Assembly: GCA_028818995.1 (NCBI GenBank) | Contig: JAPPMR010000105.1 | Location: 1-64,000, forward strand | From: Candidatus Poribacteria bacterium | GTDB lineage: Bacteria > Poribacteria > WGA-4E > WGA-3G | Length of the DNA stretch: 64,000 bases | Direction of reading: 5' to 3' | Shown here: in pieces, positions 52,792 through 60,450 of the stretch | Layout: the number at the start of each line of letters is the position of its first letter | How positions within the stretch are numbered: the stretch's first letter is position 1 | Position numbers and translations under genes: made by a program | The notes under the pieces: model-generated | The model's database searches: none | What the model saw: only the letters and a program-made list of their open reading frames with translations | Told to the model about the DNA's origin: nothing

Positions 52792-52810
52792 TAGTATTTC
52801 GGTTGTGGGA

Positions 52811-53461
52811 TTACCTGTCAAAATCCTGTATTTTATAACTGGATTGTAGTTCAGCAGACTTTATGTTCATAGCCCTTAATGCTGCGAGGGTGTTGATTTC
52901 CTTACCCGCATCGGTTGTAACAGAATCAATCTTGCTGTCCGTGTCCACTCTCGCATTCCAAAATTGTGTATCGCCATCAGTGAGTTCAACGCGTAGATGT
53001 GATTCGTAAGGGATTTGTTCATGGAGAAGCGGTTTGGGGTCTATACACCCGTCATCGTTGAAATCAAGGTCAAAGTGTGGCAGCAGTTTTGAAAAATAAC
53101 TCGGTGCTGTCCAGTTGCCGAACAACTTTTCAATGTAGTCGGGACACCCTTCAAACCTTTTATCCGATAGCCACAGACAACTTTTGCGTCCATCGTATCC
53201 TGTTTCCACACAAGCCTCTATAATACCATCGGCAAGGATACCTAAACAGACGACCTGCCCGAAAGGTGTGATGTCGTTGAGTTGCGGTGCTTGGTCATCA
53301 CAAATCTTTACCTCAGCCTTGTCAAAACAGATTGTTGTGGTATGCTCTGGGGTTTCTGCGTCATCTTCAAGGATGTCAACGTCTACCATGTTGTCGGTAT
53401 ACACATCAGAGATGAAGCCGGCTTCCCCATCGGGTGTGATTACACGTTTTCCTAATAACAT
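52811..53461 (-). CDS. WLSD-family accessory protein A
   Basis: A 216-residue protein clearly paralogous to the one at 58238-58870. Both start with a KVITP-type strand and share NDITPFG/DDITPLG. Both have a central segment DG.IEAC/EGVIAVC...LWLSD(K/E)R, an aromatic HFDL/YFDL and a C-terminal GKEINTLAALR/GKEIHNLATFR. The centre also resembles the DUF7007-like protein at 54516-55283. AAGGAG lies 9 bases before the ATG. Role unknown; plasmids and phages carry such proteins as accessory factors. Confidence 0.65.
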   Translation of the reverse strand: MLLGKRVITPDGEAGFISDVYTDNMVDVDILEDDAETPEHTTTICFDKAEVKICDDQAPQLNDITPFGQVVCLGILADGIIEACVETGYDGRKSCLWLSDKRFEGCPDYIEKLFGNWTAPSYFSKLLPHFDLDFNDDGCIDPKPLLHEQIPYESHLRVELTDGDTQFWNARVDTDSKIDSVTTDAGKEINTLAALRAMNIKSAELQSSYKIQDFDR

Positions 53462-53487
53462 CGTCTAACTCCTTTGTAGAAAGTGGA

Positions 53488-53508
53488 AGCGCGCTTAGTA
53501 GGCGCGCT
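53488..53508 (-). repeat. Intercistronic GC hairpin
   Basis: AGCGCGC pairs with GCGCGCT across 7 bases. It starts 7 bases after one gene's stop and ends about 27 bases before the next ATG, the same placement as the hairpins at 59382, 60063 and 60451. Confidence 0.6.
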
Positions 53509-53514
53509 TTCTGT

Positions 53515-54258
53515 TTAGTTACCGAATTCCAAGACCGTCTCACTAAAGAGGTCTTGATATTGTTGTTCAAGCGACTCTAAATCGCTATCATCGTCTTTGA
53601 GTTTCTCATAGTAATGTTCCAACTTGGCAGACAATTCACAAAGTTTACTGATACGTGATTGTAAGTCTTGCTGCCGCTCGGATAACTGCGCGGGTGTCTG
53701 CTTTTCTGTATCGGATGGACACAGATAAAACTCATGCCGTCTCATGTGTTCCGTTAGGAATATGTTCGGCAAAACTTCACGCGTCAGGCGATAGACACCG
53801 TTATCCTGATTGAAATGCTTGACTTCCCACACAGGTCTGGGTTGTGATGTGATATACGCATCTCGGTTGAGATTAACGTTATCGCCTATTTTCACGGGTT
53901 CAAGCAAGTTCGCTACGATATGCCAGTCCTCATTATCCAAGTAATAGTCGCTCTTGACATACCACTGGAAGTTACGCCATAGGTATATTGACTGGATATT
54001 CCGTTCCGAGTAGGTCAAAAACGCATTCAGAGAGAGTGAAATGGTAGGTGCGGGGTTCTTATATTCGCTTACCTTGCCAGTGTCCCCGTCAATGCTTGCC
54101 ATCTCACCATGATACGCTATCGCTCTCGCGTTCTCATCGGTATTGTAGTGCGTGAGCAGAGATTTACCGTTGATGTCCATCTTTGCGCCTAAATGACAAT
54201 ATGAAGCGGTGACGTTGCCATCTTTATTTAGATAGCCGATGTAACTGCGGCTTCCCAT
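53515..54258 (-). CDS. Phage/plasmid-type protein with MGSRSYIG N-terminal domain
   Basis: The ATG at 54258 has AGGAG 8 bases upstream and opens MGSRSYIGYLNKDGNVTASYCHLG...LLTHYNT. This resembles a small beta domain common in phage and mobile-element proteins (MGTRSLI..., YCHWDGYP, HY). The 247-residue protein ends with a coiled coil (QQDLQSRISKLCELSAKLEHYYEKLKDDDSDLESLEQQY). Role unknown. Confidence 0.6.
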   Translation of the reverse strand: MGSRSYIGYLNKDGNVTASYCHLGAKMDINGKSLLTHYNTDENARAIAYHGEMASIDGDTGKVSEYKNPAPTISLSLNAFLTYSERNIQSIYLWRNFQWYVKSDYYLDNEDWHIVANLLEPVKIGDNVNLNRDAYITSQPRPVWEVKHFNQDNGVYRLTREVLPNIFLTEHMRRHEFYLCPSDTEKQTPAQLSERQQDLQSRISKLCELSAKLEHYYEKLKDDDSDLESLEQQYQDLFSETVLEFGN

Positions 54259-54308
54259 CGTGTTTCTCCTGTAAATGAATAGAGGTACAATTGCTTGCAC
54301 CTCTTGGA

Positions 54309-54512
54309 TTATTGGGGTTTGTCAACTTCCCATATTGCTTCAACGAAAATCAACCCACCACACCGATAGAAAGAATACTGAACATGTTTGCCCGTCAGAT
54401 AAGACAGACACGCGTCGCATAACCGTGTGACAAAGGTTTTCTTCTCGCTTTCAACGCAGGTGTGACGCTCCGTTGCTTCTGTGCTATTGCAGGTTGTGTG
54501 ATTACAATCCAT
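54309..54512 (-). CDS. Small Cys-rich protein
   Basis: A 67-residue protein with Cys and His in MDCNHTTCNS, RHTC and LCDACLSYL, enough for one zinc site, and a final strand pair (YSFYRCGGLIFVEAIWEV). AAAGGTGAG precedes the ATG. It starts 4 bases after the DUF7007-like gene. Function unknown. Confidence 0.6.
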   Translation of the reverse strand: MDCNHTTCNSTEATERHTCVESEKKTFVTRLCDACLSYLTGKHVQYSFYRCGGLIFVEAIWEVDKPQ

Positions 54513-54515
54513 TTC

Positions 54516-55283
54516 TCACCTTTTACTATTGAAGTTTGTAAATACATAAGGTTCAAGTTGGATTGTTATTGGTTGTACCCGCTCACCCGCATCAAACGCC
54601 TTGAGGAATTCCGCAGCGGCTTTGGGCAGTGGACAATACTTCCAAACTCCCGGACGCTGTTGGAGTGTCCGATGTGTGCTAATCAACGATTCCGTCTGTC
54701 CTGTAACACGGCAATACGCTTCACTTATCGGTCCCCCGTAGTGTCCTTCGGTATCTGAATAGGTGCCATGCTGCTTCTGACTGAACCAATCTTCACCACG
54801 CCACGTTTGACGGGATTGTTTGCCTTTTTCAATATCTTCTGCGGTTATCTCTAATGCCATCGTGTCAGTGACAAGAGAAAGTAAACCGAAGTATTGTAAC
54901 ACTTCAGCAGCATCACAATCTTCCTCTGCCCATCTCCGATTGCCTACGAATGATTTGTAAGACTTGGGAAGTTTCTTTATCCATTCATCCGATAACCACA
55001 ACCCCCCGTGACGTGCCGTTGAAACAAAGTAAAGCCCTTCGGTCAACATCTTAACGTCTTGAGGCTTGCCCCACGGTGTTCTGCTATCCTTTAGTAAGTC
55101 AAGAAAATCACAACGTGCAGGTTTGGTAGCCCTGCCTTTCAACTTTGACTCTGCTATCATCGCGTCTCTCGGTGACCAAGAATAACTGAAGTTGCCCTCG
55201 GATATTTGACTCGGCTCCTTTTTTGCGGGTTTGCCAAGATGGATAATCTCTTGGTAAATCTGTTCTAAACTATAGTAAGACAC
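54516..55283 (-). CDS. DUF7007-like accessory protein
   Basis: A 255-residue protein. The core TPWGKPQDVKMLTEGLYFVSTARHGGLWLSDEWIKKLP...RWAEEDCDAAEVLQYFGL matches the pattern I know from DUF7007: TPWG, STxxHGG, an acidic EED and an aromatic end. An N-terminal helical region of about 65 residues precedes it. The start is a GTG with AAGGAG 8 bases upstream. It is the first gene downstream of promoter 55586-55615 and of cassette 2, so it leads the left half of the small-gene cluster. Function unknown. Confidence 0.6.
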   Translation of the reverse strand: MSYYSLEQIYQEIIHLGKPAKKEPSQISEGNFSYSWSPRDAMIAESKLKGRATKPARCDFLDLLKDSRTPWGKPQDVKMLTEGLYFVSTARHGGLWLSDEWIKKLPKSYKSFVGNRRWAEEDCDAAEVLQYFGLLSLVTDTMALEITAEDIEKGKQSRQTWRGEDWFSQKQHGTYSDTEGHYGGPISEAYCRVTGQTESLISTHRTLQQRPGVWKYCPLPKAAAEFLKAFDAGERVQPITIQLEPYVFTNFNSKR

Positions 55284-55303
55284 TTGAATTACTCCTTGAT
55301 GAT

Positions 55304-55432
55304 GTGGTAAAATACCACTTGATTATGCATGGTAGCGGGGTATTTTATACCCTGCTACTCCCCACCTACACCTTGTAGGTTGGATACGCAGTCGGGGGAA
55401 TCAAACCCCAGATTTACACACCAGTGCTGCGT
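55304..55432 (-). ncRNA. tRNA-like leader cassette 2
   Basis: Minus strand: 47-nt core (55432-55386) with acceptor-like ACGCAG/CTGCGT, middle hairpin CAC-TGGT-GTG, and T-arm TCTGGGG-TTTGATT-CCCCCGA (one mismatch) joined without a gap. Downstream: hairpin ACCTACA/TGTAGGT (55380-55364), hairpin GTAGCAGGG/CCCCGCTAC (55358-55332), and a perfect palindrome GTGGTATTTTACCAC (55318-55304) 8 bases before AAGGAG. It is in the long leader of the transcript from 55586-55615 and has the same order of parts as cassette 1. Confidence 0.7.
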
Positions 55433-55585
55433 GTTCGGAGTAATTTCTACATGCCTCACCTCTATACGCCACCATCTGCCACTGGGCTAATCTCGTTCAG
55501 TGTCCTTTCTGGAGAAGGTAACTGCTGCGGGTTTCGCGCAACAGGGGCATGCTATTTTGTTTTCAAGGAACATTGATTTCATACT

Positions 55586-55615
55586 ATGATAACATAAATT
55601 CAATTTATTTGTCAA
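55586..55615 (-). promoter_or_regulatory. Strong promoter for the 49-55 kb small-gene cluster
   Basis: On the minus strand a perfect TTGACA (55615-55610), 18-base spacer and TATCAT (55591-55586). Directly upstream two copies of TGACTAAA in 55616-55640 occur 12 bases apart, a likely activator or repressor site. The leader to the first gene is about 300 bases and contains cassette 2. Nothing coding is seen in 55433-55851 otherwise. Confidence 0.7.
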
Positions 55616-55671
55616 GTATTTAGTCATCTTTTTAGTCAACTTTTTTATTTTATCTGTCGGTTACGCTATCC

Positions 55672-55748
55672 GAACACAAAACGGGCGCCATACTCCGATT
55701 TCACGATTTACCATAAAATCTGATGGTATGCCATCCTGCTTTGTGTTC
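55672..55748. repeat. Nested palindrome downstream of the recombinase gene
   Basis: GAACACAAA (55672-55680) and its exact complement (55740-55748) enclose TACCAT/ATGGTA (55709-55714, 55723-55728) and GGCGCC. It lies about 100 bases from the recombinase stop codon. Paired inverted elements of this kind are typical of tyrosine-recombinase binding sites, so this is a candidate attachment or resolution site. Confidence 0.45.
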
Positions 55749-55851
55749 AAATTGGCGCACGTCGCTTTTTTTAGACGCCTCTGTAGGACGGACACCCATG
55801 CACACAATCTGTTCTACCTGACTATGAATATGTTAGGTAATTTCAAGGATT

Positions 55852-56565
55852 TCAATAAAGTGCTTCACACTTATCCTTGCGAACCGCATATCCCAATGAG
55901 ATGAGTTTCGCGACGATTTCTGCTTCGGTAAACGCATCAAATGGGTCTGTTTTGTTATCTTCTGCAGCTAATGACATGGATTCACACGCCTCGCGTGCAT
56001 CTGTGTAGTTGATACCGATATAGGCTTGTGTAGTGGTGACGTTCTTGTGTCCTAACAGTTCTCTGACCATGTAGATGTCTCCAACTTTCTGGTAGAACCG
56101 CTGTGCGAATGTTTTACGCAATGTATGCGTTGCGAGTTTGCCGTTGAGTCCAGCCTTGATAAATGCGTCTTTCAGGATTTTGTGAATTGCTTGGCGTTTT
56201 GCTGCGACAACTTTGCCACCTGTCTTTTTGCGTGACGGAAAGAGCGGACGAGACGGGTCAATATCCCCGAAGTGCTGTTGATGCCATTCTATGACATCAC
56301 AGATAGCAGCGATACCGTCGCGATTGACGGGGATTGTTCGTGACGTTTCGCGTCCTTTGACGATGGCGAGGTCAAATTGGAAGTCGGTTACAGGCTTATC
56401 GTTTTGCCAAACATCTTCTATCTTGATCGCGAGCATTTCCGAGACGCGTCCCCCGATTGAAACGCCTAATAGAAACAAACTTCTATTTCTTATTTCAAAA
56501 GTGCCGTCAAATGCCGCTATGACGCTGCGAATTTCACTGTTCGTTAGGGGTCTTGTGCCTTTCAT
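55852..56565 (-). CDS. Tyrosine recombinase (integrase/resolvase)
   Basis: A 237-residue protein containing only the catalytic domain. Residues visible: Arg in GGRVSEML, Lys in IVKGRETS, His-x-x-Arg in HTLRKTF, His in LLGHKN and Tyr in TTQAYIGI, the full R-K-H-R-H-Y set. The N-terminal core-binding domain of typical integrases is missing; the protein begins directly with LTNSEIRSVIAAFDG. GGAG lies 13 bases before the ATG. It could resolve multimers or integrate the element. A nested palindrome just downstream is a candidate target. Confidence 0.9.
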   Translation of the reverse strand: MKGTRPLTNSEIRSVIAAFDGTFEIRNRSLFLLGVSIGGRVSEMLAIKIEDVWQNDKPVTDFQFDLAIVKGRETSRTIPVNRDGIAAICDVIEWHQQHFGDIDPSRPLFPSRKKTGGKVVAAKRQAIHKILKDAFIKAGLNGKLATHTLRKTFAQRFYQKVGDIYMVRELLGHKNVTTTQAYIGINYTDAREACESMSLAAEDNKTDPFDAFTEAEIVAKLISLGYAVRKDKCEALY

Positions 56566-56751
56566 CGTGTAATTTCTCCTTCGTGAGAATGCGTAAGCGG
56601 AATCGTATGTGTCCGCCTACGCATCGTCATTGTCTATCATTCACAACCGCGACAAACGGTGTGAAGATACCCACCTGATAACGATAGCGTTTCCGGTAAC
56701 TTTTACTATCTTATCAGTGCGATAGTTTCACCTAAATCCGACACGCCAGTG

Positions 56752-57006
56752 TCAAGATTTAGCAATATCTTGTTCCTTCCATTCGGCTTCTAACACATCA
56801 AGCCGTTTGTATAGGTGTGCGATTTCGTCAAGTGTGGCTTGTATCCGCGCTTTGCGGAAACCGTTCCTGCTGAGTAACCGAACTATCAAGCCACCATGAT
56901 AACTCGCGATGTGTCCCTCAAAGCGGCGGATATACCGAAAAGCCGTTTCTACATTGATTGATTTCTCAATACCCATTCCCCAACCGAATGTTGCGGGTTT
57001 ATACAT
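56752..57006 (-). CDS. Small helical hypothetical protein
   Basis: An 84-residue protein, helical in the second half (FRKARIQATLDEIAHLYKRLDVLEAEWKEQ). No good ribosome binding site precedes the ATG; a CAGGG..CCCTG hairpin (57015-57038) lies just upstream. The 185 bases between it and the recombinase start hold two strong hairpins, about 56588-56625 and 56666-56730, but no gene. Confidence 0.5.
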   Translation of the reverse strand: MYKPATFGWGMGIEKSINVETAFRYIRRFEGHIASYHGGLIVRLLSRNGFRKARIQATLDEIAHLYKRLDVLEAEWKEQDIAKS

Positions 57007-57045
57007 GGAAATAGCAGGGACGCGTTGCCGCGCCCCTGTCCTGTA

Positions 57046-57249
57046 TTATTCACATTCAATGTTTTCGCGTTTGAGGACTTGCTTGAATTCAGAAACAAGG
57101 ATGTCAACATAATCGGGTGTCAACAACCCTGTAGCCGATTTTCTTACCTGTTCAATGCGTTGGGTGACGGTCGGTTTATCCCAAACGACCGTGTCTGTAT
57201 CCGCAACCTTGAACATCAAAGCGGCAAGCGCGCTCAATGTTATCATCAT
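57046..57249 (-). CDS. Small hypothetical protein with hydrophobic start
   Basis: The ATG at 57249 has GAGGTGG 5 bases upstream. The 67-residue product starts MMITLSALAALMFKV, then is soluble and helical (TQRIEQVRKSATGLLTPDYVDILVSEFKQVLKREN). The N-terminal stretch may be a short membrane anchor. It follows the 31-residue membrane peptide by 10 bases. Confidence 0.5.
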   Translation of the reverse strand: MMITLSALAALMFKVADTDTVVWDKPTVTQRIEQVRKSATGLLTPDYVDILVSEFKQVLKRENIECE

Positions 57250-57259
57250 CGTTTCCACC

Positions 57260-57355
57260 TCACAACTGTGTCTTACTGACGATGTAGCCCATAACTATCC
57301 AAAACAACATGGGGATACCCATCAATGCGAGTAAGAGACATAAAATTTCTATCAC
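57260..57355 (-). CDS. 31-residue single-pass membrane peptide
   Basis: A GTG at 57355 with AAGGAG 7 bases upstream opens MIEILCLLLALMGIPMLFWI followed by VMGYIVSKTQL and a TGA at 57262-57260. One hydrophobic helix spans most of the peptide with a basic end. Ribosome binding site, length and close spacing to the next gene support it as real. Tiny membrane proteins like this often modulate a larger membrane partner or act as toxins. Confidence 0.5.
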   Translation of the reverse strand: MIEILCLLLALMGIPMLFWIVMGYIVSKTQL

Positions 57356-57370
57356 GGTTTCTCCTTGTGT

Positions 57371-57529
57371 TTTTACCTGTATCAAGGTAAAATAGTTGGA
57401 TACATTGTAAGTTTTCTATTTTGCAGTTAAGGGGATAGATACCTGTCTGTCCCCTTTTCTGTAGCCCAATGCTACAGAATACGCAAGCGGGGAGTTGAAC
57501 CCCGCCAGAGCATACCGTCTATGTTGCGT
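57371..57529 (-). ncRNA. tRNA-like leader cassette 3
   Basis: Minus strand: 49-nt core (57529-57481) with acceptor-like ACGCAA/TTGCGT, middle hairpin CATA-GACGG-TATG and T-arm GCGGGG-TTCAACT-CCCCGC joined without a gap; the T-loop is a perfect tRNA consensus. It begins in the stop codon of the upstream gene. Downstream: hairpin TCTGTAGC/GCTACAGA (57478-57458), hairpin AAGGGGA/TCCCCTT (57456-57429) and TTTTACCT/AGGTAAAA (57392-57371) before AAGGAG. Compared with cassette 1, both the acceptor and middle stems differ by paired changes while AATACTAACG and the loop GACGG are identical. Confidence 0.72.
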
Positions 57530-57762
57530 TAGTATTCCTTGATACCGTTGACTAATGCGTGAAATACTTTACCTTTCACCCATACCCCAAAATCGCCTTC
57601 ATCCAGTATCGTTTGGACACGGGAACATAAAACACTCTCTGGTATCTCACCTGCTTGGTATTCATCGCAAAGCGCGGTGACTTCTGCCGACATATCGGTG
57701 TCATCAAAACACACATCGGCTAATGCCACCGTTACGATGTGTGCCGCCTGTCTAATTGTCAT
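57529..57762 (-). CDS. Small acidic hypothetical protein
   Basis: A 77-residue acidic protein (TIRQAAHIVTVALADVCFDDTDMSAEVTALCDEYQAGEIPESVL). It starts inside the stop of the upstream gene (ATGA) and ends in tRNA-like cassette 3. Function unknown. Confidence 0.55.
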   Translation of the reverse strand: MTIRQAAHIVTVALADVCFDDTDMSAEVTALCDEYQAGEIPESVLCSRVQTILDEGDFGVWVKGKVFHALVNGIKEY

Positions 57763-57992
57763 TCGGTTTCTCCCTTGTGAGTGATGACCGCATCTATGTG
57801 TCCGTCCTGTTCACACGATTCACAAGTGCCGTCAATCTCTCTACTTTCTTCATGTTCAAGTTTGAAAATATCAAGTTCAGGACAGTTATAGGGCAAGTTA
57901 TCATATTTTGCGTGATTAAAACACTTCTCGCAAATCGTGAACGGCTCACCGATGCGTCCTGATACGATGTCAATATGACGTGCGAATAACAT
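57759..57992 (-). CDS. Small double-CxxC zinc protein
   Basis: The ATG at 57992 has AGAGGTG 7 bases upstream. The 77-residue product contains CEKCFNH and CESCEQDGH about 35 residues apart, a typical structural zinc site. The rest is acidic. It is coupled to the next gene by an ATGA overlap. Function unknown. Confidence 0.6.
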   Translation of the reverse strand: MLFARHIDIVSGRIGEPFTICEKCFNHAKYDNLPYNCPELDIFKLEHEESREIDGTCESCEQDGHIDAVITHKGETE

Positions 57993-58008
57993 GGTTTCAC
58001 CTCTGTTT

Positions 58009-58203
58009 TTAATCATAGGTCATGATATTGTCCACCTCAAAGCCCTTTTCTCCACAAACCTCTTTGAGTGTGTCTGTCAATAACATGCTATCTTCTATTG
58101 TTATACATTTCGGAGCGGCTTTCTGAAAAAACTGCTTGAGTTTGGACTCGTTGAGTAAGAGTAGTAATTTCTTGAGTTCCGCCCGACTTTTCTCGTTAGC
58201 CAT
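58009..58203 (-). CDS. Small helical hypothetical protein
   Basis: A 64-residue, Lys/Glu/Leu-rich protein (SRAELKKLLLLLNESKLKQFFQKAA). Just upstream a perfect 9-bp hairpin CGGGGACGC/GCGTCCCCG (58211-58232) covers the region where a ribosome binding site would be, so translation may depend on opening it. Function unknown. Confidence 0.5.
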   Translation of the reverse strand: MANEKSRAELKKLLLLLNESKLKQFFQKAAPKCITIEDSMLLTDTLKEVCGEKGFEVDNIMTYD

Positions 58204-58237
58204 AGGAAATCGGGGACGCGCGAGCGTCCCCGCCTCA

Positions 58238-58870
58238 CTAAAAGTCTTTGATGGTGTAGCGTGAAATTAGGTTGGCATCAATGATACCTGTCTCTCGGAA
58301 GGTTGCGAGGTTGTGAATTTCTTTACCTTCTGCTGTGAGAATAGAGATGATATTCCCCTCTCCGTCAACAGCAGCCCCCCATTTCTCCGTTCTACCGCTT
58401 TCAAACATTACTTCAATTTCAGCATCTTCAGGTATCGTGTGGTGTTCCAATCCTTTGAATACGATATAACCGTCGTCCCAGTGTAAATCAAAGTATTCAA
58501 GCACCTCATCAAAATCTTTAAGCGATGCCCAGTGATGATATGTGAGATTGATACGACCTTCAAGATATGCCATCCGCTCATCCGACAGCCATAAGCCCGC
58601 ATAACGTAACAATCCACAAGTACAGACAGCGATAACACCCTCGCGTAAAAATCGTGTACCCGTGATTTTACCTAATGGTGTGATGTCGTCTATCTGTGGT
58701 CTCTGGTCAACCGCGATGTGAACCCCATCGTTGAAATGGAATTCCAAGTGTGTTACTTCCCCGTTTTCTTCAAGAATACCAACGTCAAAAATGCCCTCTG
58801 TAAAGACAGCAGAGACAAAGCCCTGTGTGTCCGTAGGTGTGATGACTTTCTGACCTGCTTTGTAAGTCAT
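58238..58870 (-). CDS. WLSD-family accessory protein B
   Basis: A 210-residue paralogue of the protein at 52811-53461, sharing KVITP, DDITPLG, LWLSDER, the aromatic segment YFDLHWDDG and GKEIHNLATFR. GGGAG precedes the ATG, which overlaps the stop of the upstream gene as ATGA. The two copies have diverged widely, so duplication is old or they were acquired separately. Function unknown. Confidence 0.65.
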   Translation of the reverse strand: MTYKAGQKVITPTDTQGFVSAVFTEGIFDVGILEENGEVTHLEFHFNDGVHIAVDQRPQIDDITPLGKITGTRFLREGVIAVCTCGLLRYAGLWLSDERMAYLEGRINLTYHHWASLKDFDEVLEYFDLHWDDGYIVFKGLEHHTIPEDAEIEVMFESGRTEKWGAAVDGEGNIISILTAEGKEIHNLATFRETGIIDANLISRYTIKDF

Positions 58871-59121
58871 TGCGTGTCTCCCTTATCGTAAATCGGCATC
58901 AAATACAAGCGGTCATCGTTGAGAATGTCCACTGTCTTTAGATGCTGATTGTTAGCGTGCCATGTGCGAGTTCTACTATCAAACGAATAGCACCGTTGCC
59001 ATCTGCCGCGAGTAGGAAACAAACGGGACGCTATGAGTTTAGCATGCCGTAAGGTTTTTACTCGGATAGTTCGCTTGCATTGTTTATCATTACTGAAAAA
59101 CATAACTTTATAGGCTTGCAT
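58867..59121 (-). CDS. Small basic hypothetical protein
   Basis: I choose the ATG at 59121 (MQAYKVMFFSNDKQCKRTIRVKTLRHAKLIASRLF) because GAGG lies 8 bases upstream and it starts just after the previous stop; a longer in-frame reading overlaps that gene. The 84-residue protein is strongly basic (RTIRVKTLRHAKLIASR, RGRWQR), fitting nucleic acid binding. Function unknown. Confidence 0.5.
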   Translation of the reverse strand: MQAYKVMFFSNDKQCKRTIRVKTLRHAKLIASRLFPTRGRWQRCYSFDSRTRTWHANNQHLKTVDILNDDRLYLMPIYDKGDTQ

Positions 59122-59129
59122 AAGTGCCT

Positions 59130-59357
59130 CTACCAAGTATTCAACTCGGTCATACATCTGTTTTCGTGATGTAGCAATGAAATGTCGTTCTTTGTGCCAA
59201 TCGCAGAACAACCGACATCGTGAAACATCTCAATAAACTTGTCTACAACACTGGGATCGTCTATTTCTTCAGGACACGCCTCAAGAAATGTCTGCATCTC
59301 GCTCGCTTGTTGTAGAATGTCTTGTAAGCCTTCAACCGCCACCGATTTTTGAAGCAT
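59130..59357 (-). CDS. Small acidic helical protein
   Basis: The ATG at 59357 has GGGAG 8 bases upstream; another ATG 15 bases earlier lacks one. The 75-residue product (SVAVEGLQDILQQASEMQTFLEACPEEIDDPSVVDKFIEMFHDVG) is acidic and helical. Function unknown. Confidence 0.5.
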   Translation of the reverse strand: MLQKSVAVEGLQDILQQASEMQTFLEACPEEIDDPSVVDKFIEMFHDVGCSAIGTKNDISLLHHENRCMTELNTW

Positions 59358-59381
59358 TAATTTTACTCCCATAAATGAAGT

Positions 59382-59401
59382 GCGCGCCCCGAAGGACGCG
59401 C
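59382..59401 (-). repeat. Intercistronic GC hairpin
   Basis: GCGCGCCC pairs with GGACGCGC, with one mismatch. It lies between the stop of one gene and the start of the next, and has the same sequence type as 60063-60083 and 60451-60473. Confidence 0.6.
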
Positions 59402-59408
59402 TTGGTTG

Positions 59409-60032
59409 TTAGCCTCTGTCAAGACCGACTTCATACATATCACCTAAATACCAATTTAGGTTCGCAAAGTATTGGTCAGGTTCTACAGAGAAGTTCATTC
59501 TGAAGATTTCACCTTCTTCAAAGAATGCCCGAACACGATACGGGTCAATTCCACTACTCTTGACTTGATGTCTGATAACAGAAACCTTGATAATGTCTCC
59601 GTCAACTCTTTCAAATACATAGCGATAGTGGTTGTAACCCGCGAGATAAACCTTCATTTCACCGCCTAATAGATGCTCACGATAAAGCAGTGTGCCAATT
59701 TTCGCCTCTCGTTCCGCGTCGCGTTCTAAACCGATACGAAAATGTGGAATGATGTGCTTCGCGTCAAGCGGGTTGATGTCTGTTTTCTTGACTTGACAAC
59801 AAATTTCCGTTTTCCAAAGTTTGAGATGTATCGTCTCTATACCGACACCGAAACCTAATAAGGTTGTGTTCGGAGACACTGCCATAAAATCAAACTCGCT
59901 CTCGTTGTCATCGCAATCAAGCATTTCATAGACACCAGAGCGATGACTATTCCCGTAAACGATTATCCATCGCTTGCCACCGCCCCTGTAAGCCTCTACT
60001 TTACGATAATCTCTGACTTCTTGCTCTTGCAT
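59409..60032 (-). CDS. Hypothetical accessory protein
   Basis: The ATG at 60032 (MQEQEVRDYRKVEAYRGGGKRWIIVYG) has GTGAGG about 10 bases upstream. The 207-residue protein is strand-rich (TLLGFGVGIETIHLKLWKTEICCQV, KVYLAGYNHYRYVFERVDGDIIKVSVIRHQV). No motif or family is recognised. It is flanked by two copies of the short GC hairpin. Confidence 0.55.
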   Translation of the reverse strand: MQEQEVRDYRKVEAYRGGGKRWIIVYGNSHRSGVYEMLDCDDNESEFDFMAVSPNTTLLGFGVGIETIHLKLWKTEICCQVKKTDINPLDAKHIIPHFRIGLERDAEREAKIGTLLYREHLLGGEMKVYLAGYNHYRYVFERVDGDIIKVSVIRHQVKSSGIDPYRVRAFFEEGEIFRMNFSVEPDQYFANLNWYLGDMYEVGLDRG

Positions 60033-60062
60033 TGATAAAAACCTCACTTATGATAGAGAATT

Positions 60063-60083
60063 GCGCGCCCGTGATGGACGCGC
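60063..60083 (-). repeat. Intercistronic GC hairpin
   Basis: GCGCGCCC and GGACGCGC flank a short loop (one mismatch), 20 bases after an upstream stop and about 30 before the next ATG. Near-identical to the copies at 59382 and 60451. Confidence 0.65.
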
Positions 60084-60103
60084 TTTATTCCGAATTCGGA
60101 GTT

Positions 60104-60427
60104 CTAAACCTCACGGACACAACAGAAAACCTGTGTCCTTTCACCATGATTAGTCAACTTCGCTTTATCACCATCTAAATAGATAGCGACAGGATTCTCT
60201 TTGTGTTGTTGCCACAATCTTATGAGTTTCTTCAAGTTCGCTTGATTGATGCTCTCTACCTCGTAGACTTTGCCAAGCACCGTGTGAAACCGTGCTGTAA
60301 CCGACTCATCTTCAAGGTGATGCAACTCAAACTCTTGGATTGATTCGCCACCGTCCATGTGAACGGCTACATCGCGACCTGATAACTCAATGGTCTTGTC
60401 TGATTCTGGAAAGTGAACAATCAGCAT
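60104..60427 (-). CDS. Small strand-rich hypothetical protein
   Basis: The ATG at 60427 (MLIVHFPESDKTIELSGRDVAVHMDGG) has GAGGTG 6 bases upstream. The 107-residue product alternates strands and a helix (NQANLKKLIRLWQQHKENPVAIYLDGDKAKL). Function unknown. Confidence 0.55.
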   Translation of the reverse strand: MLIVHFPESDKTIELSGRDVAVHMDGGESIQEFELHHLEDESVTARFHTVLGKVYEVESINQANLKKLIRLWQQHKENPVAIYLDGDKAKLTNHGERTQVFCCVREV

Positions 60428-60450
60428 ATTACACCTCATTGAAAAGGATT

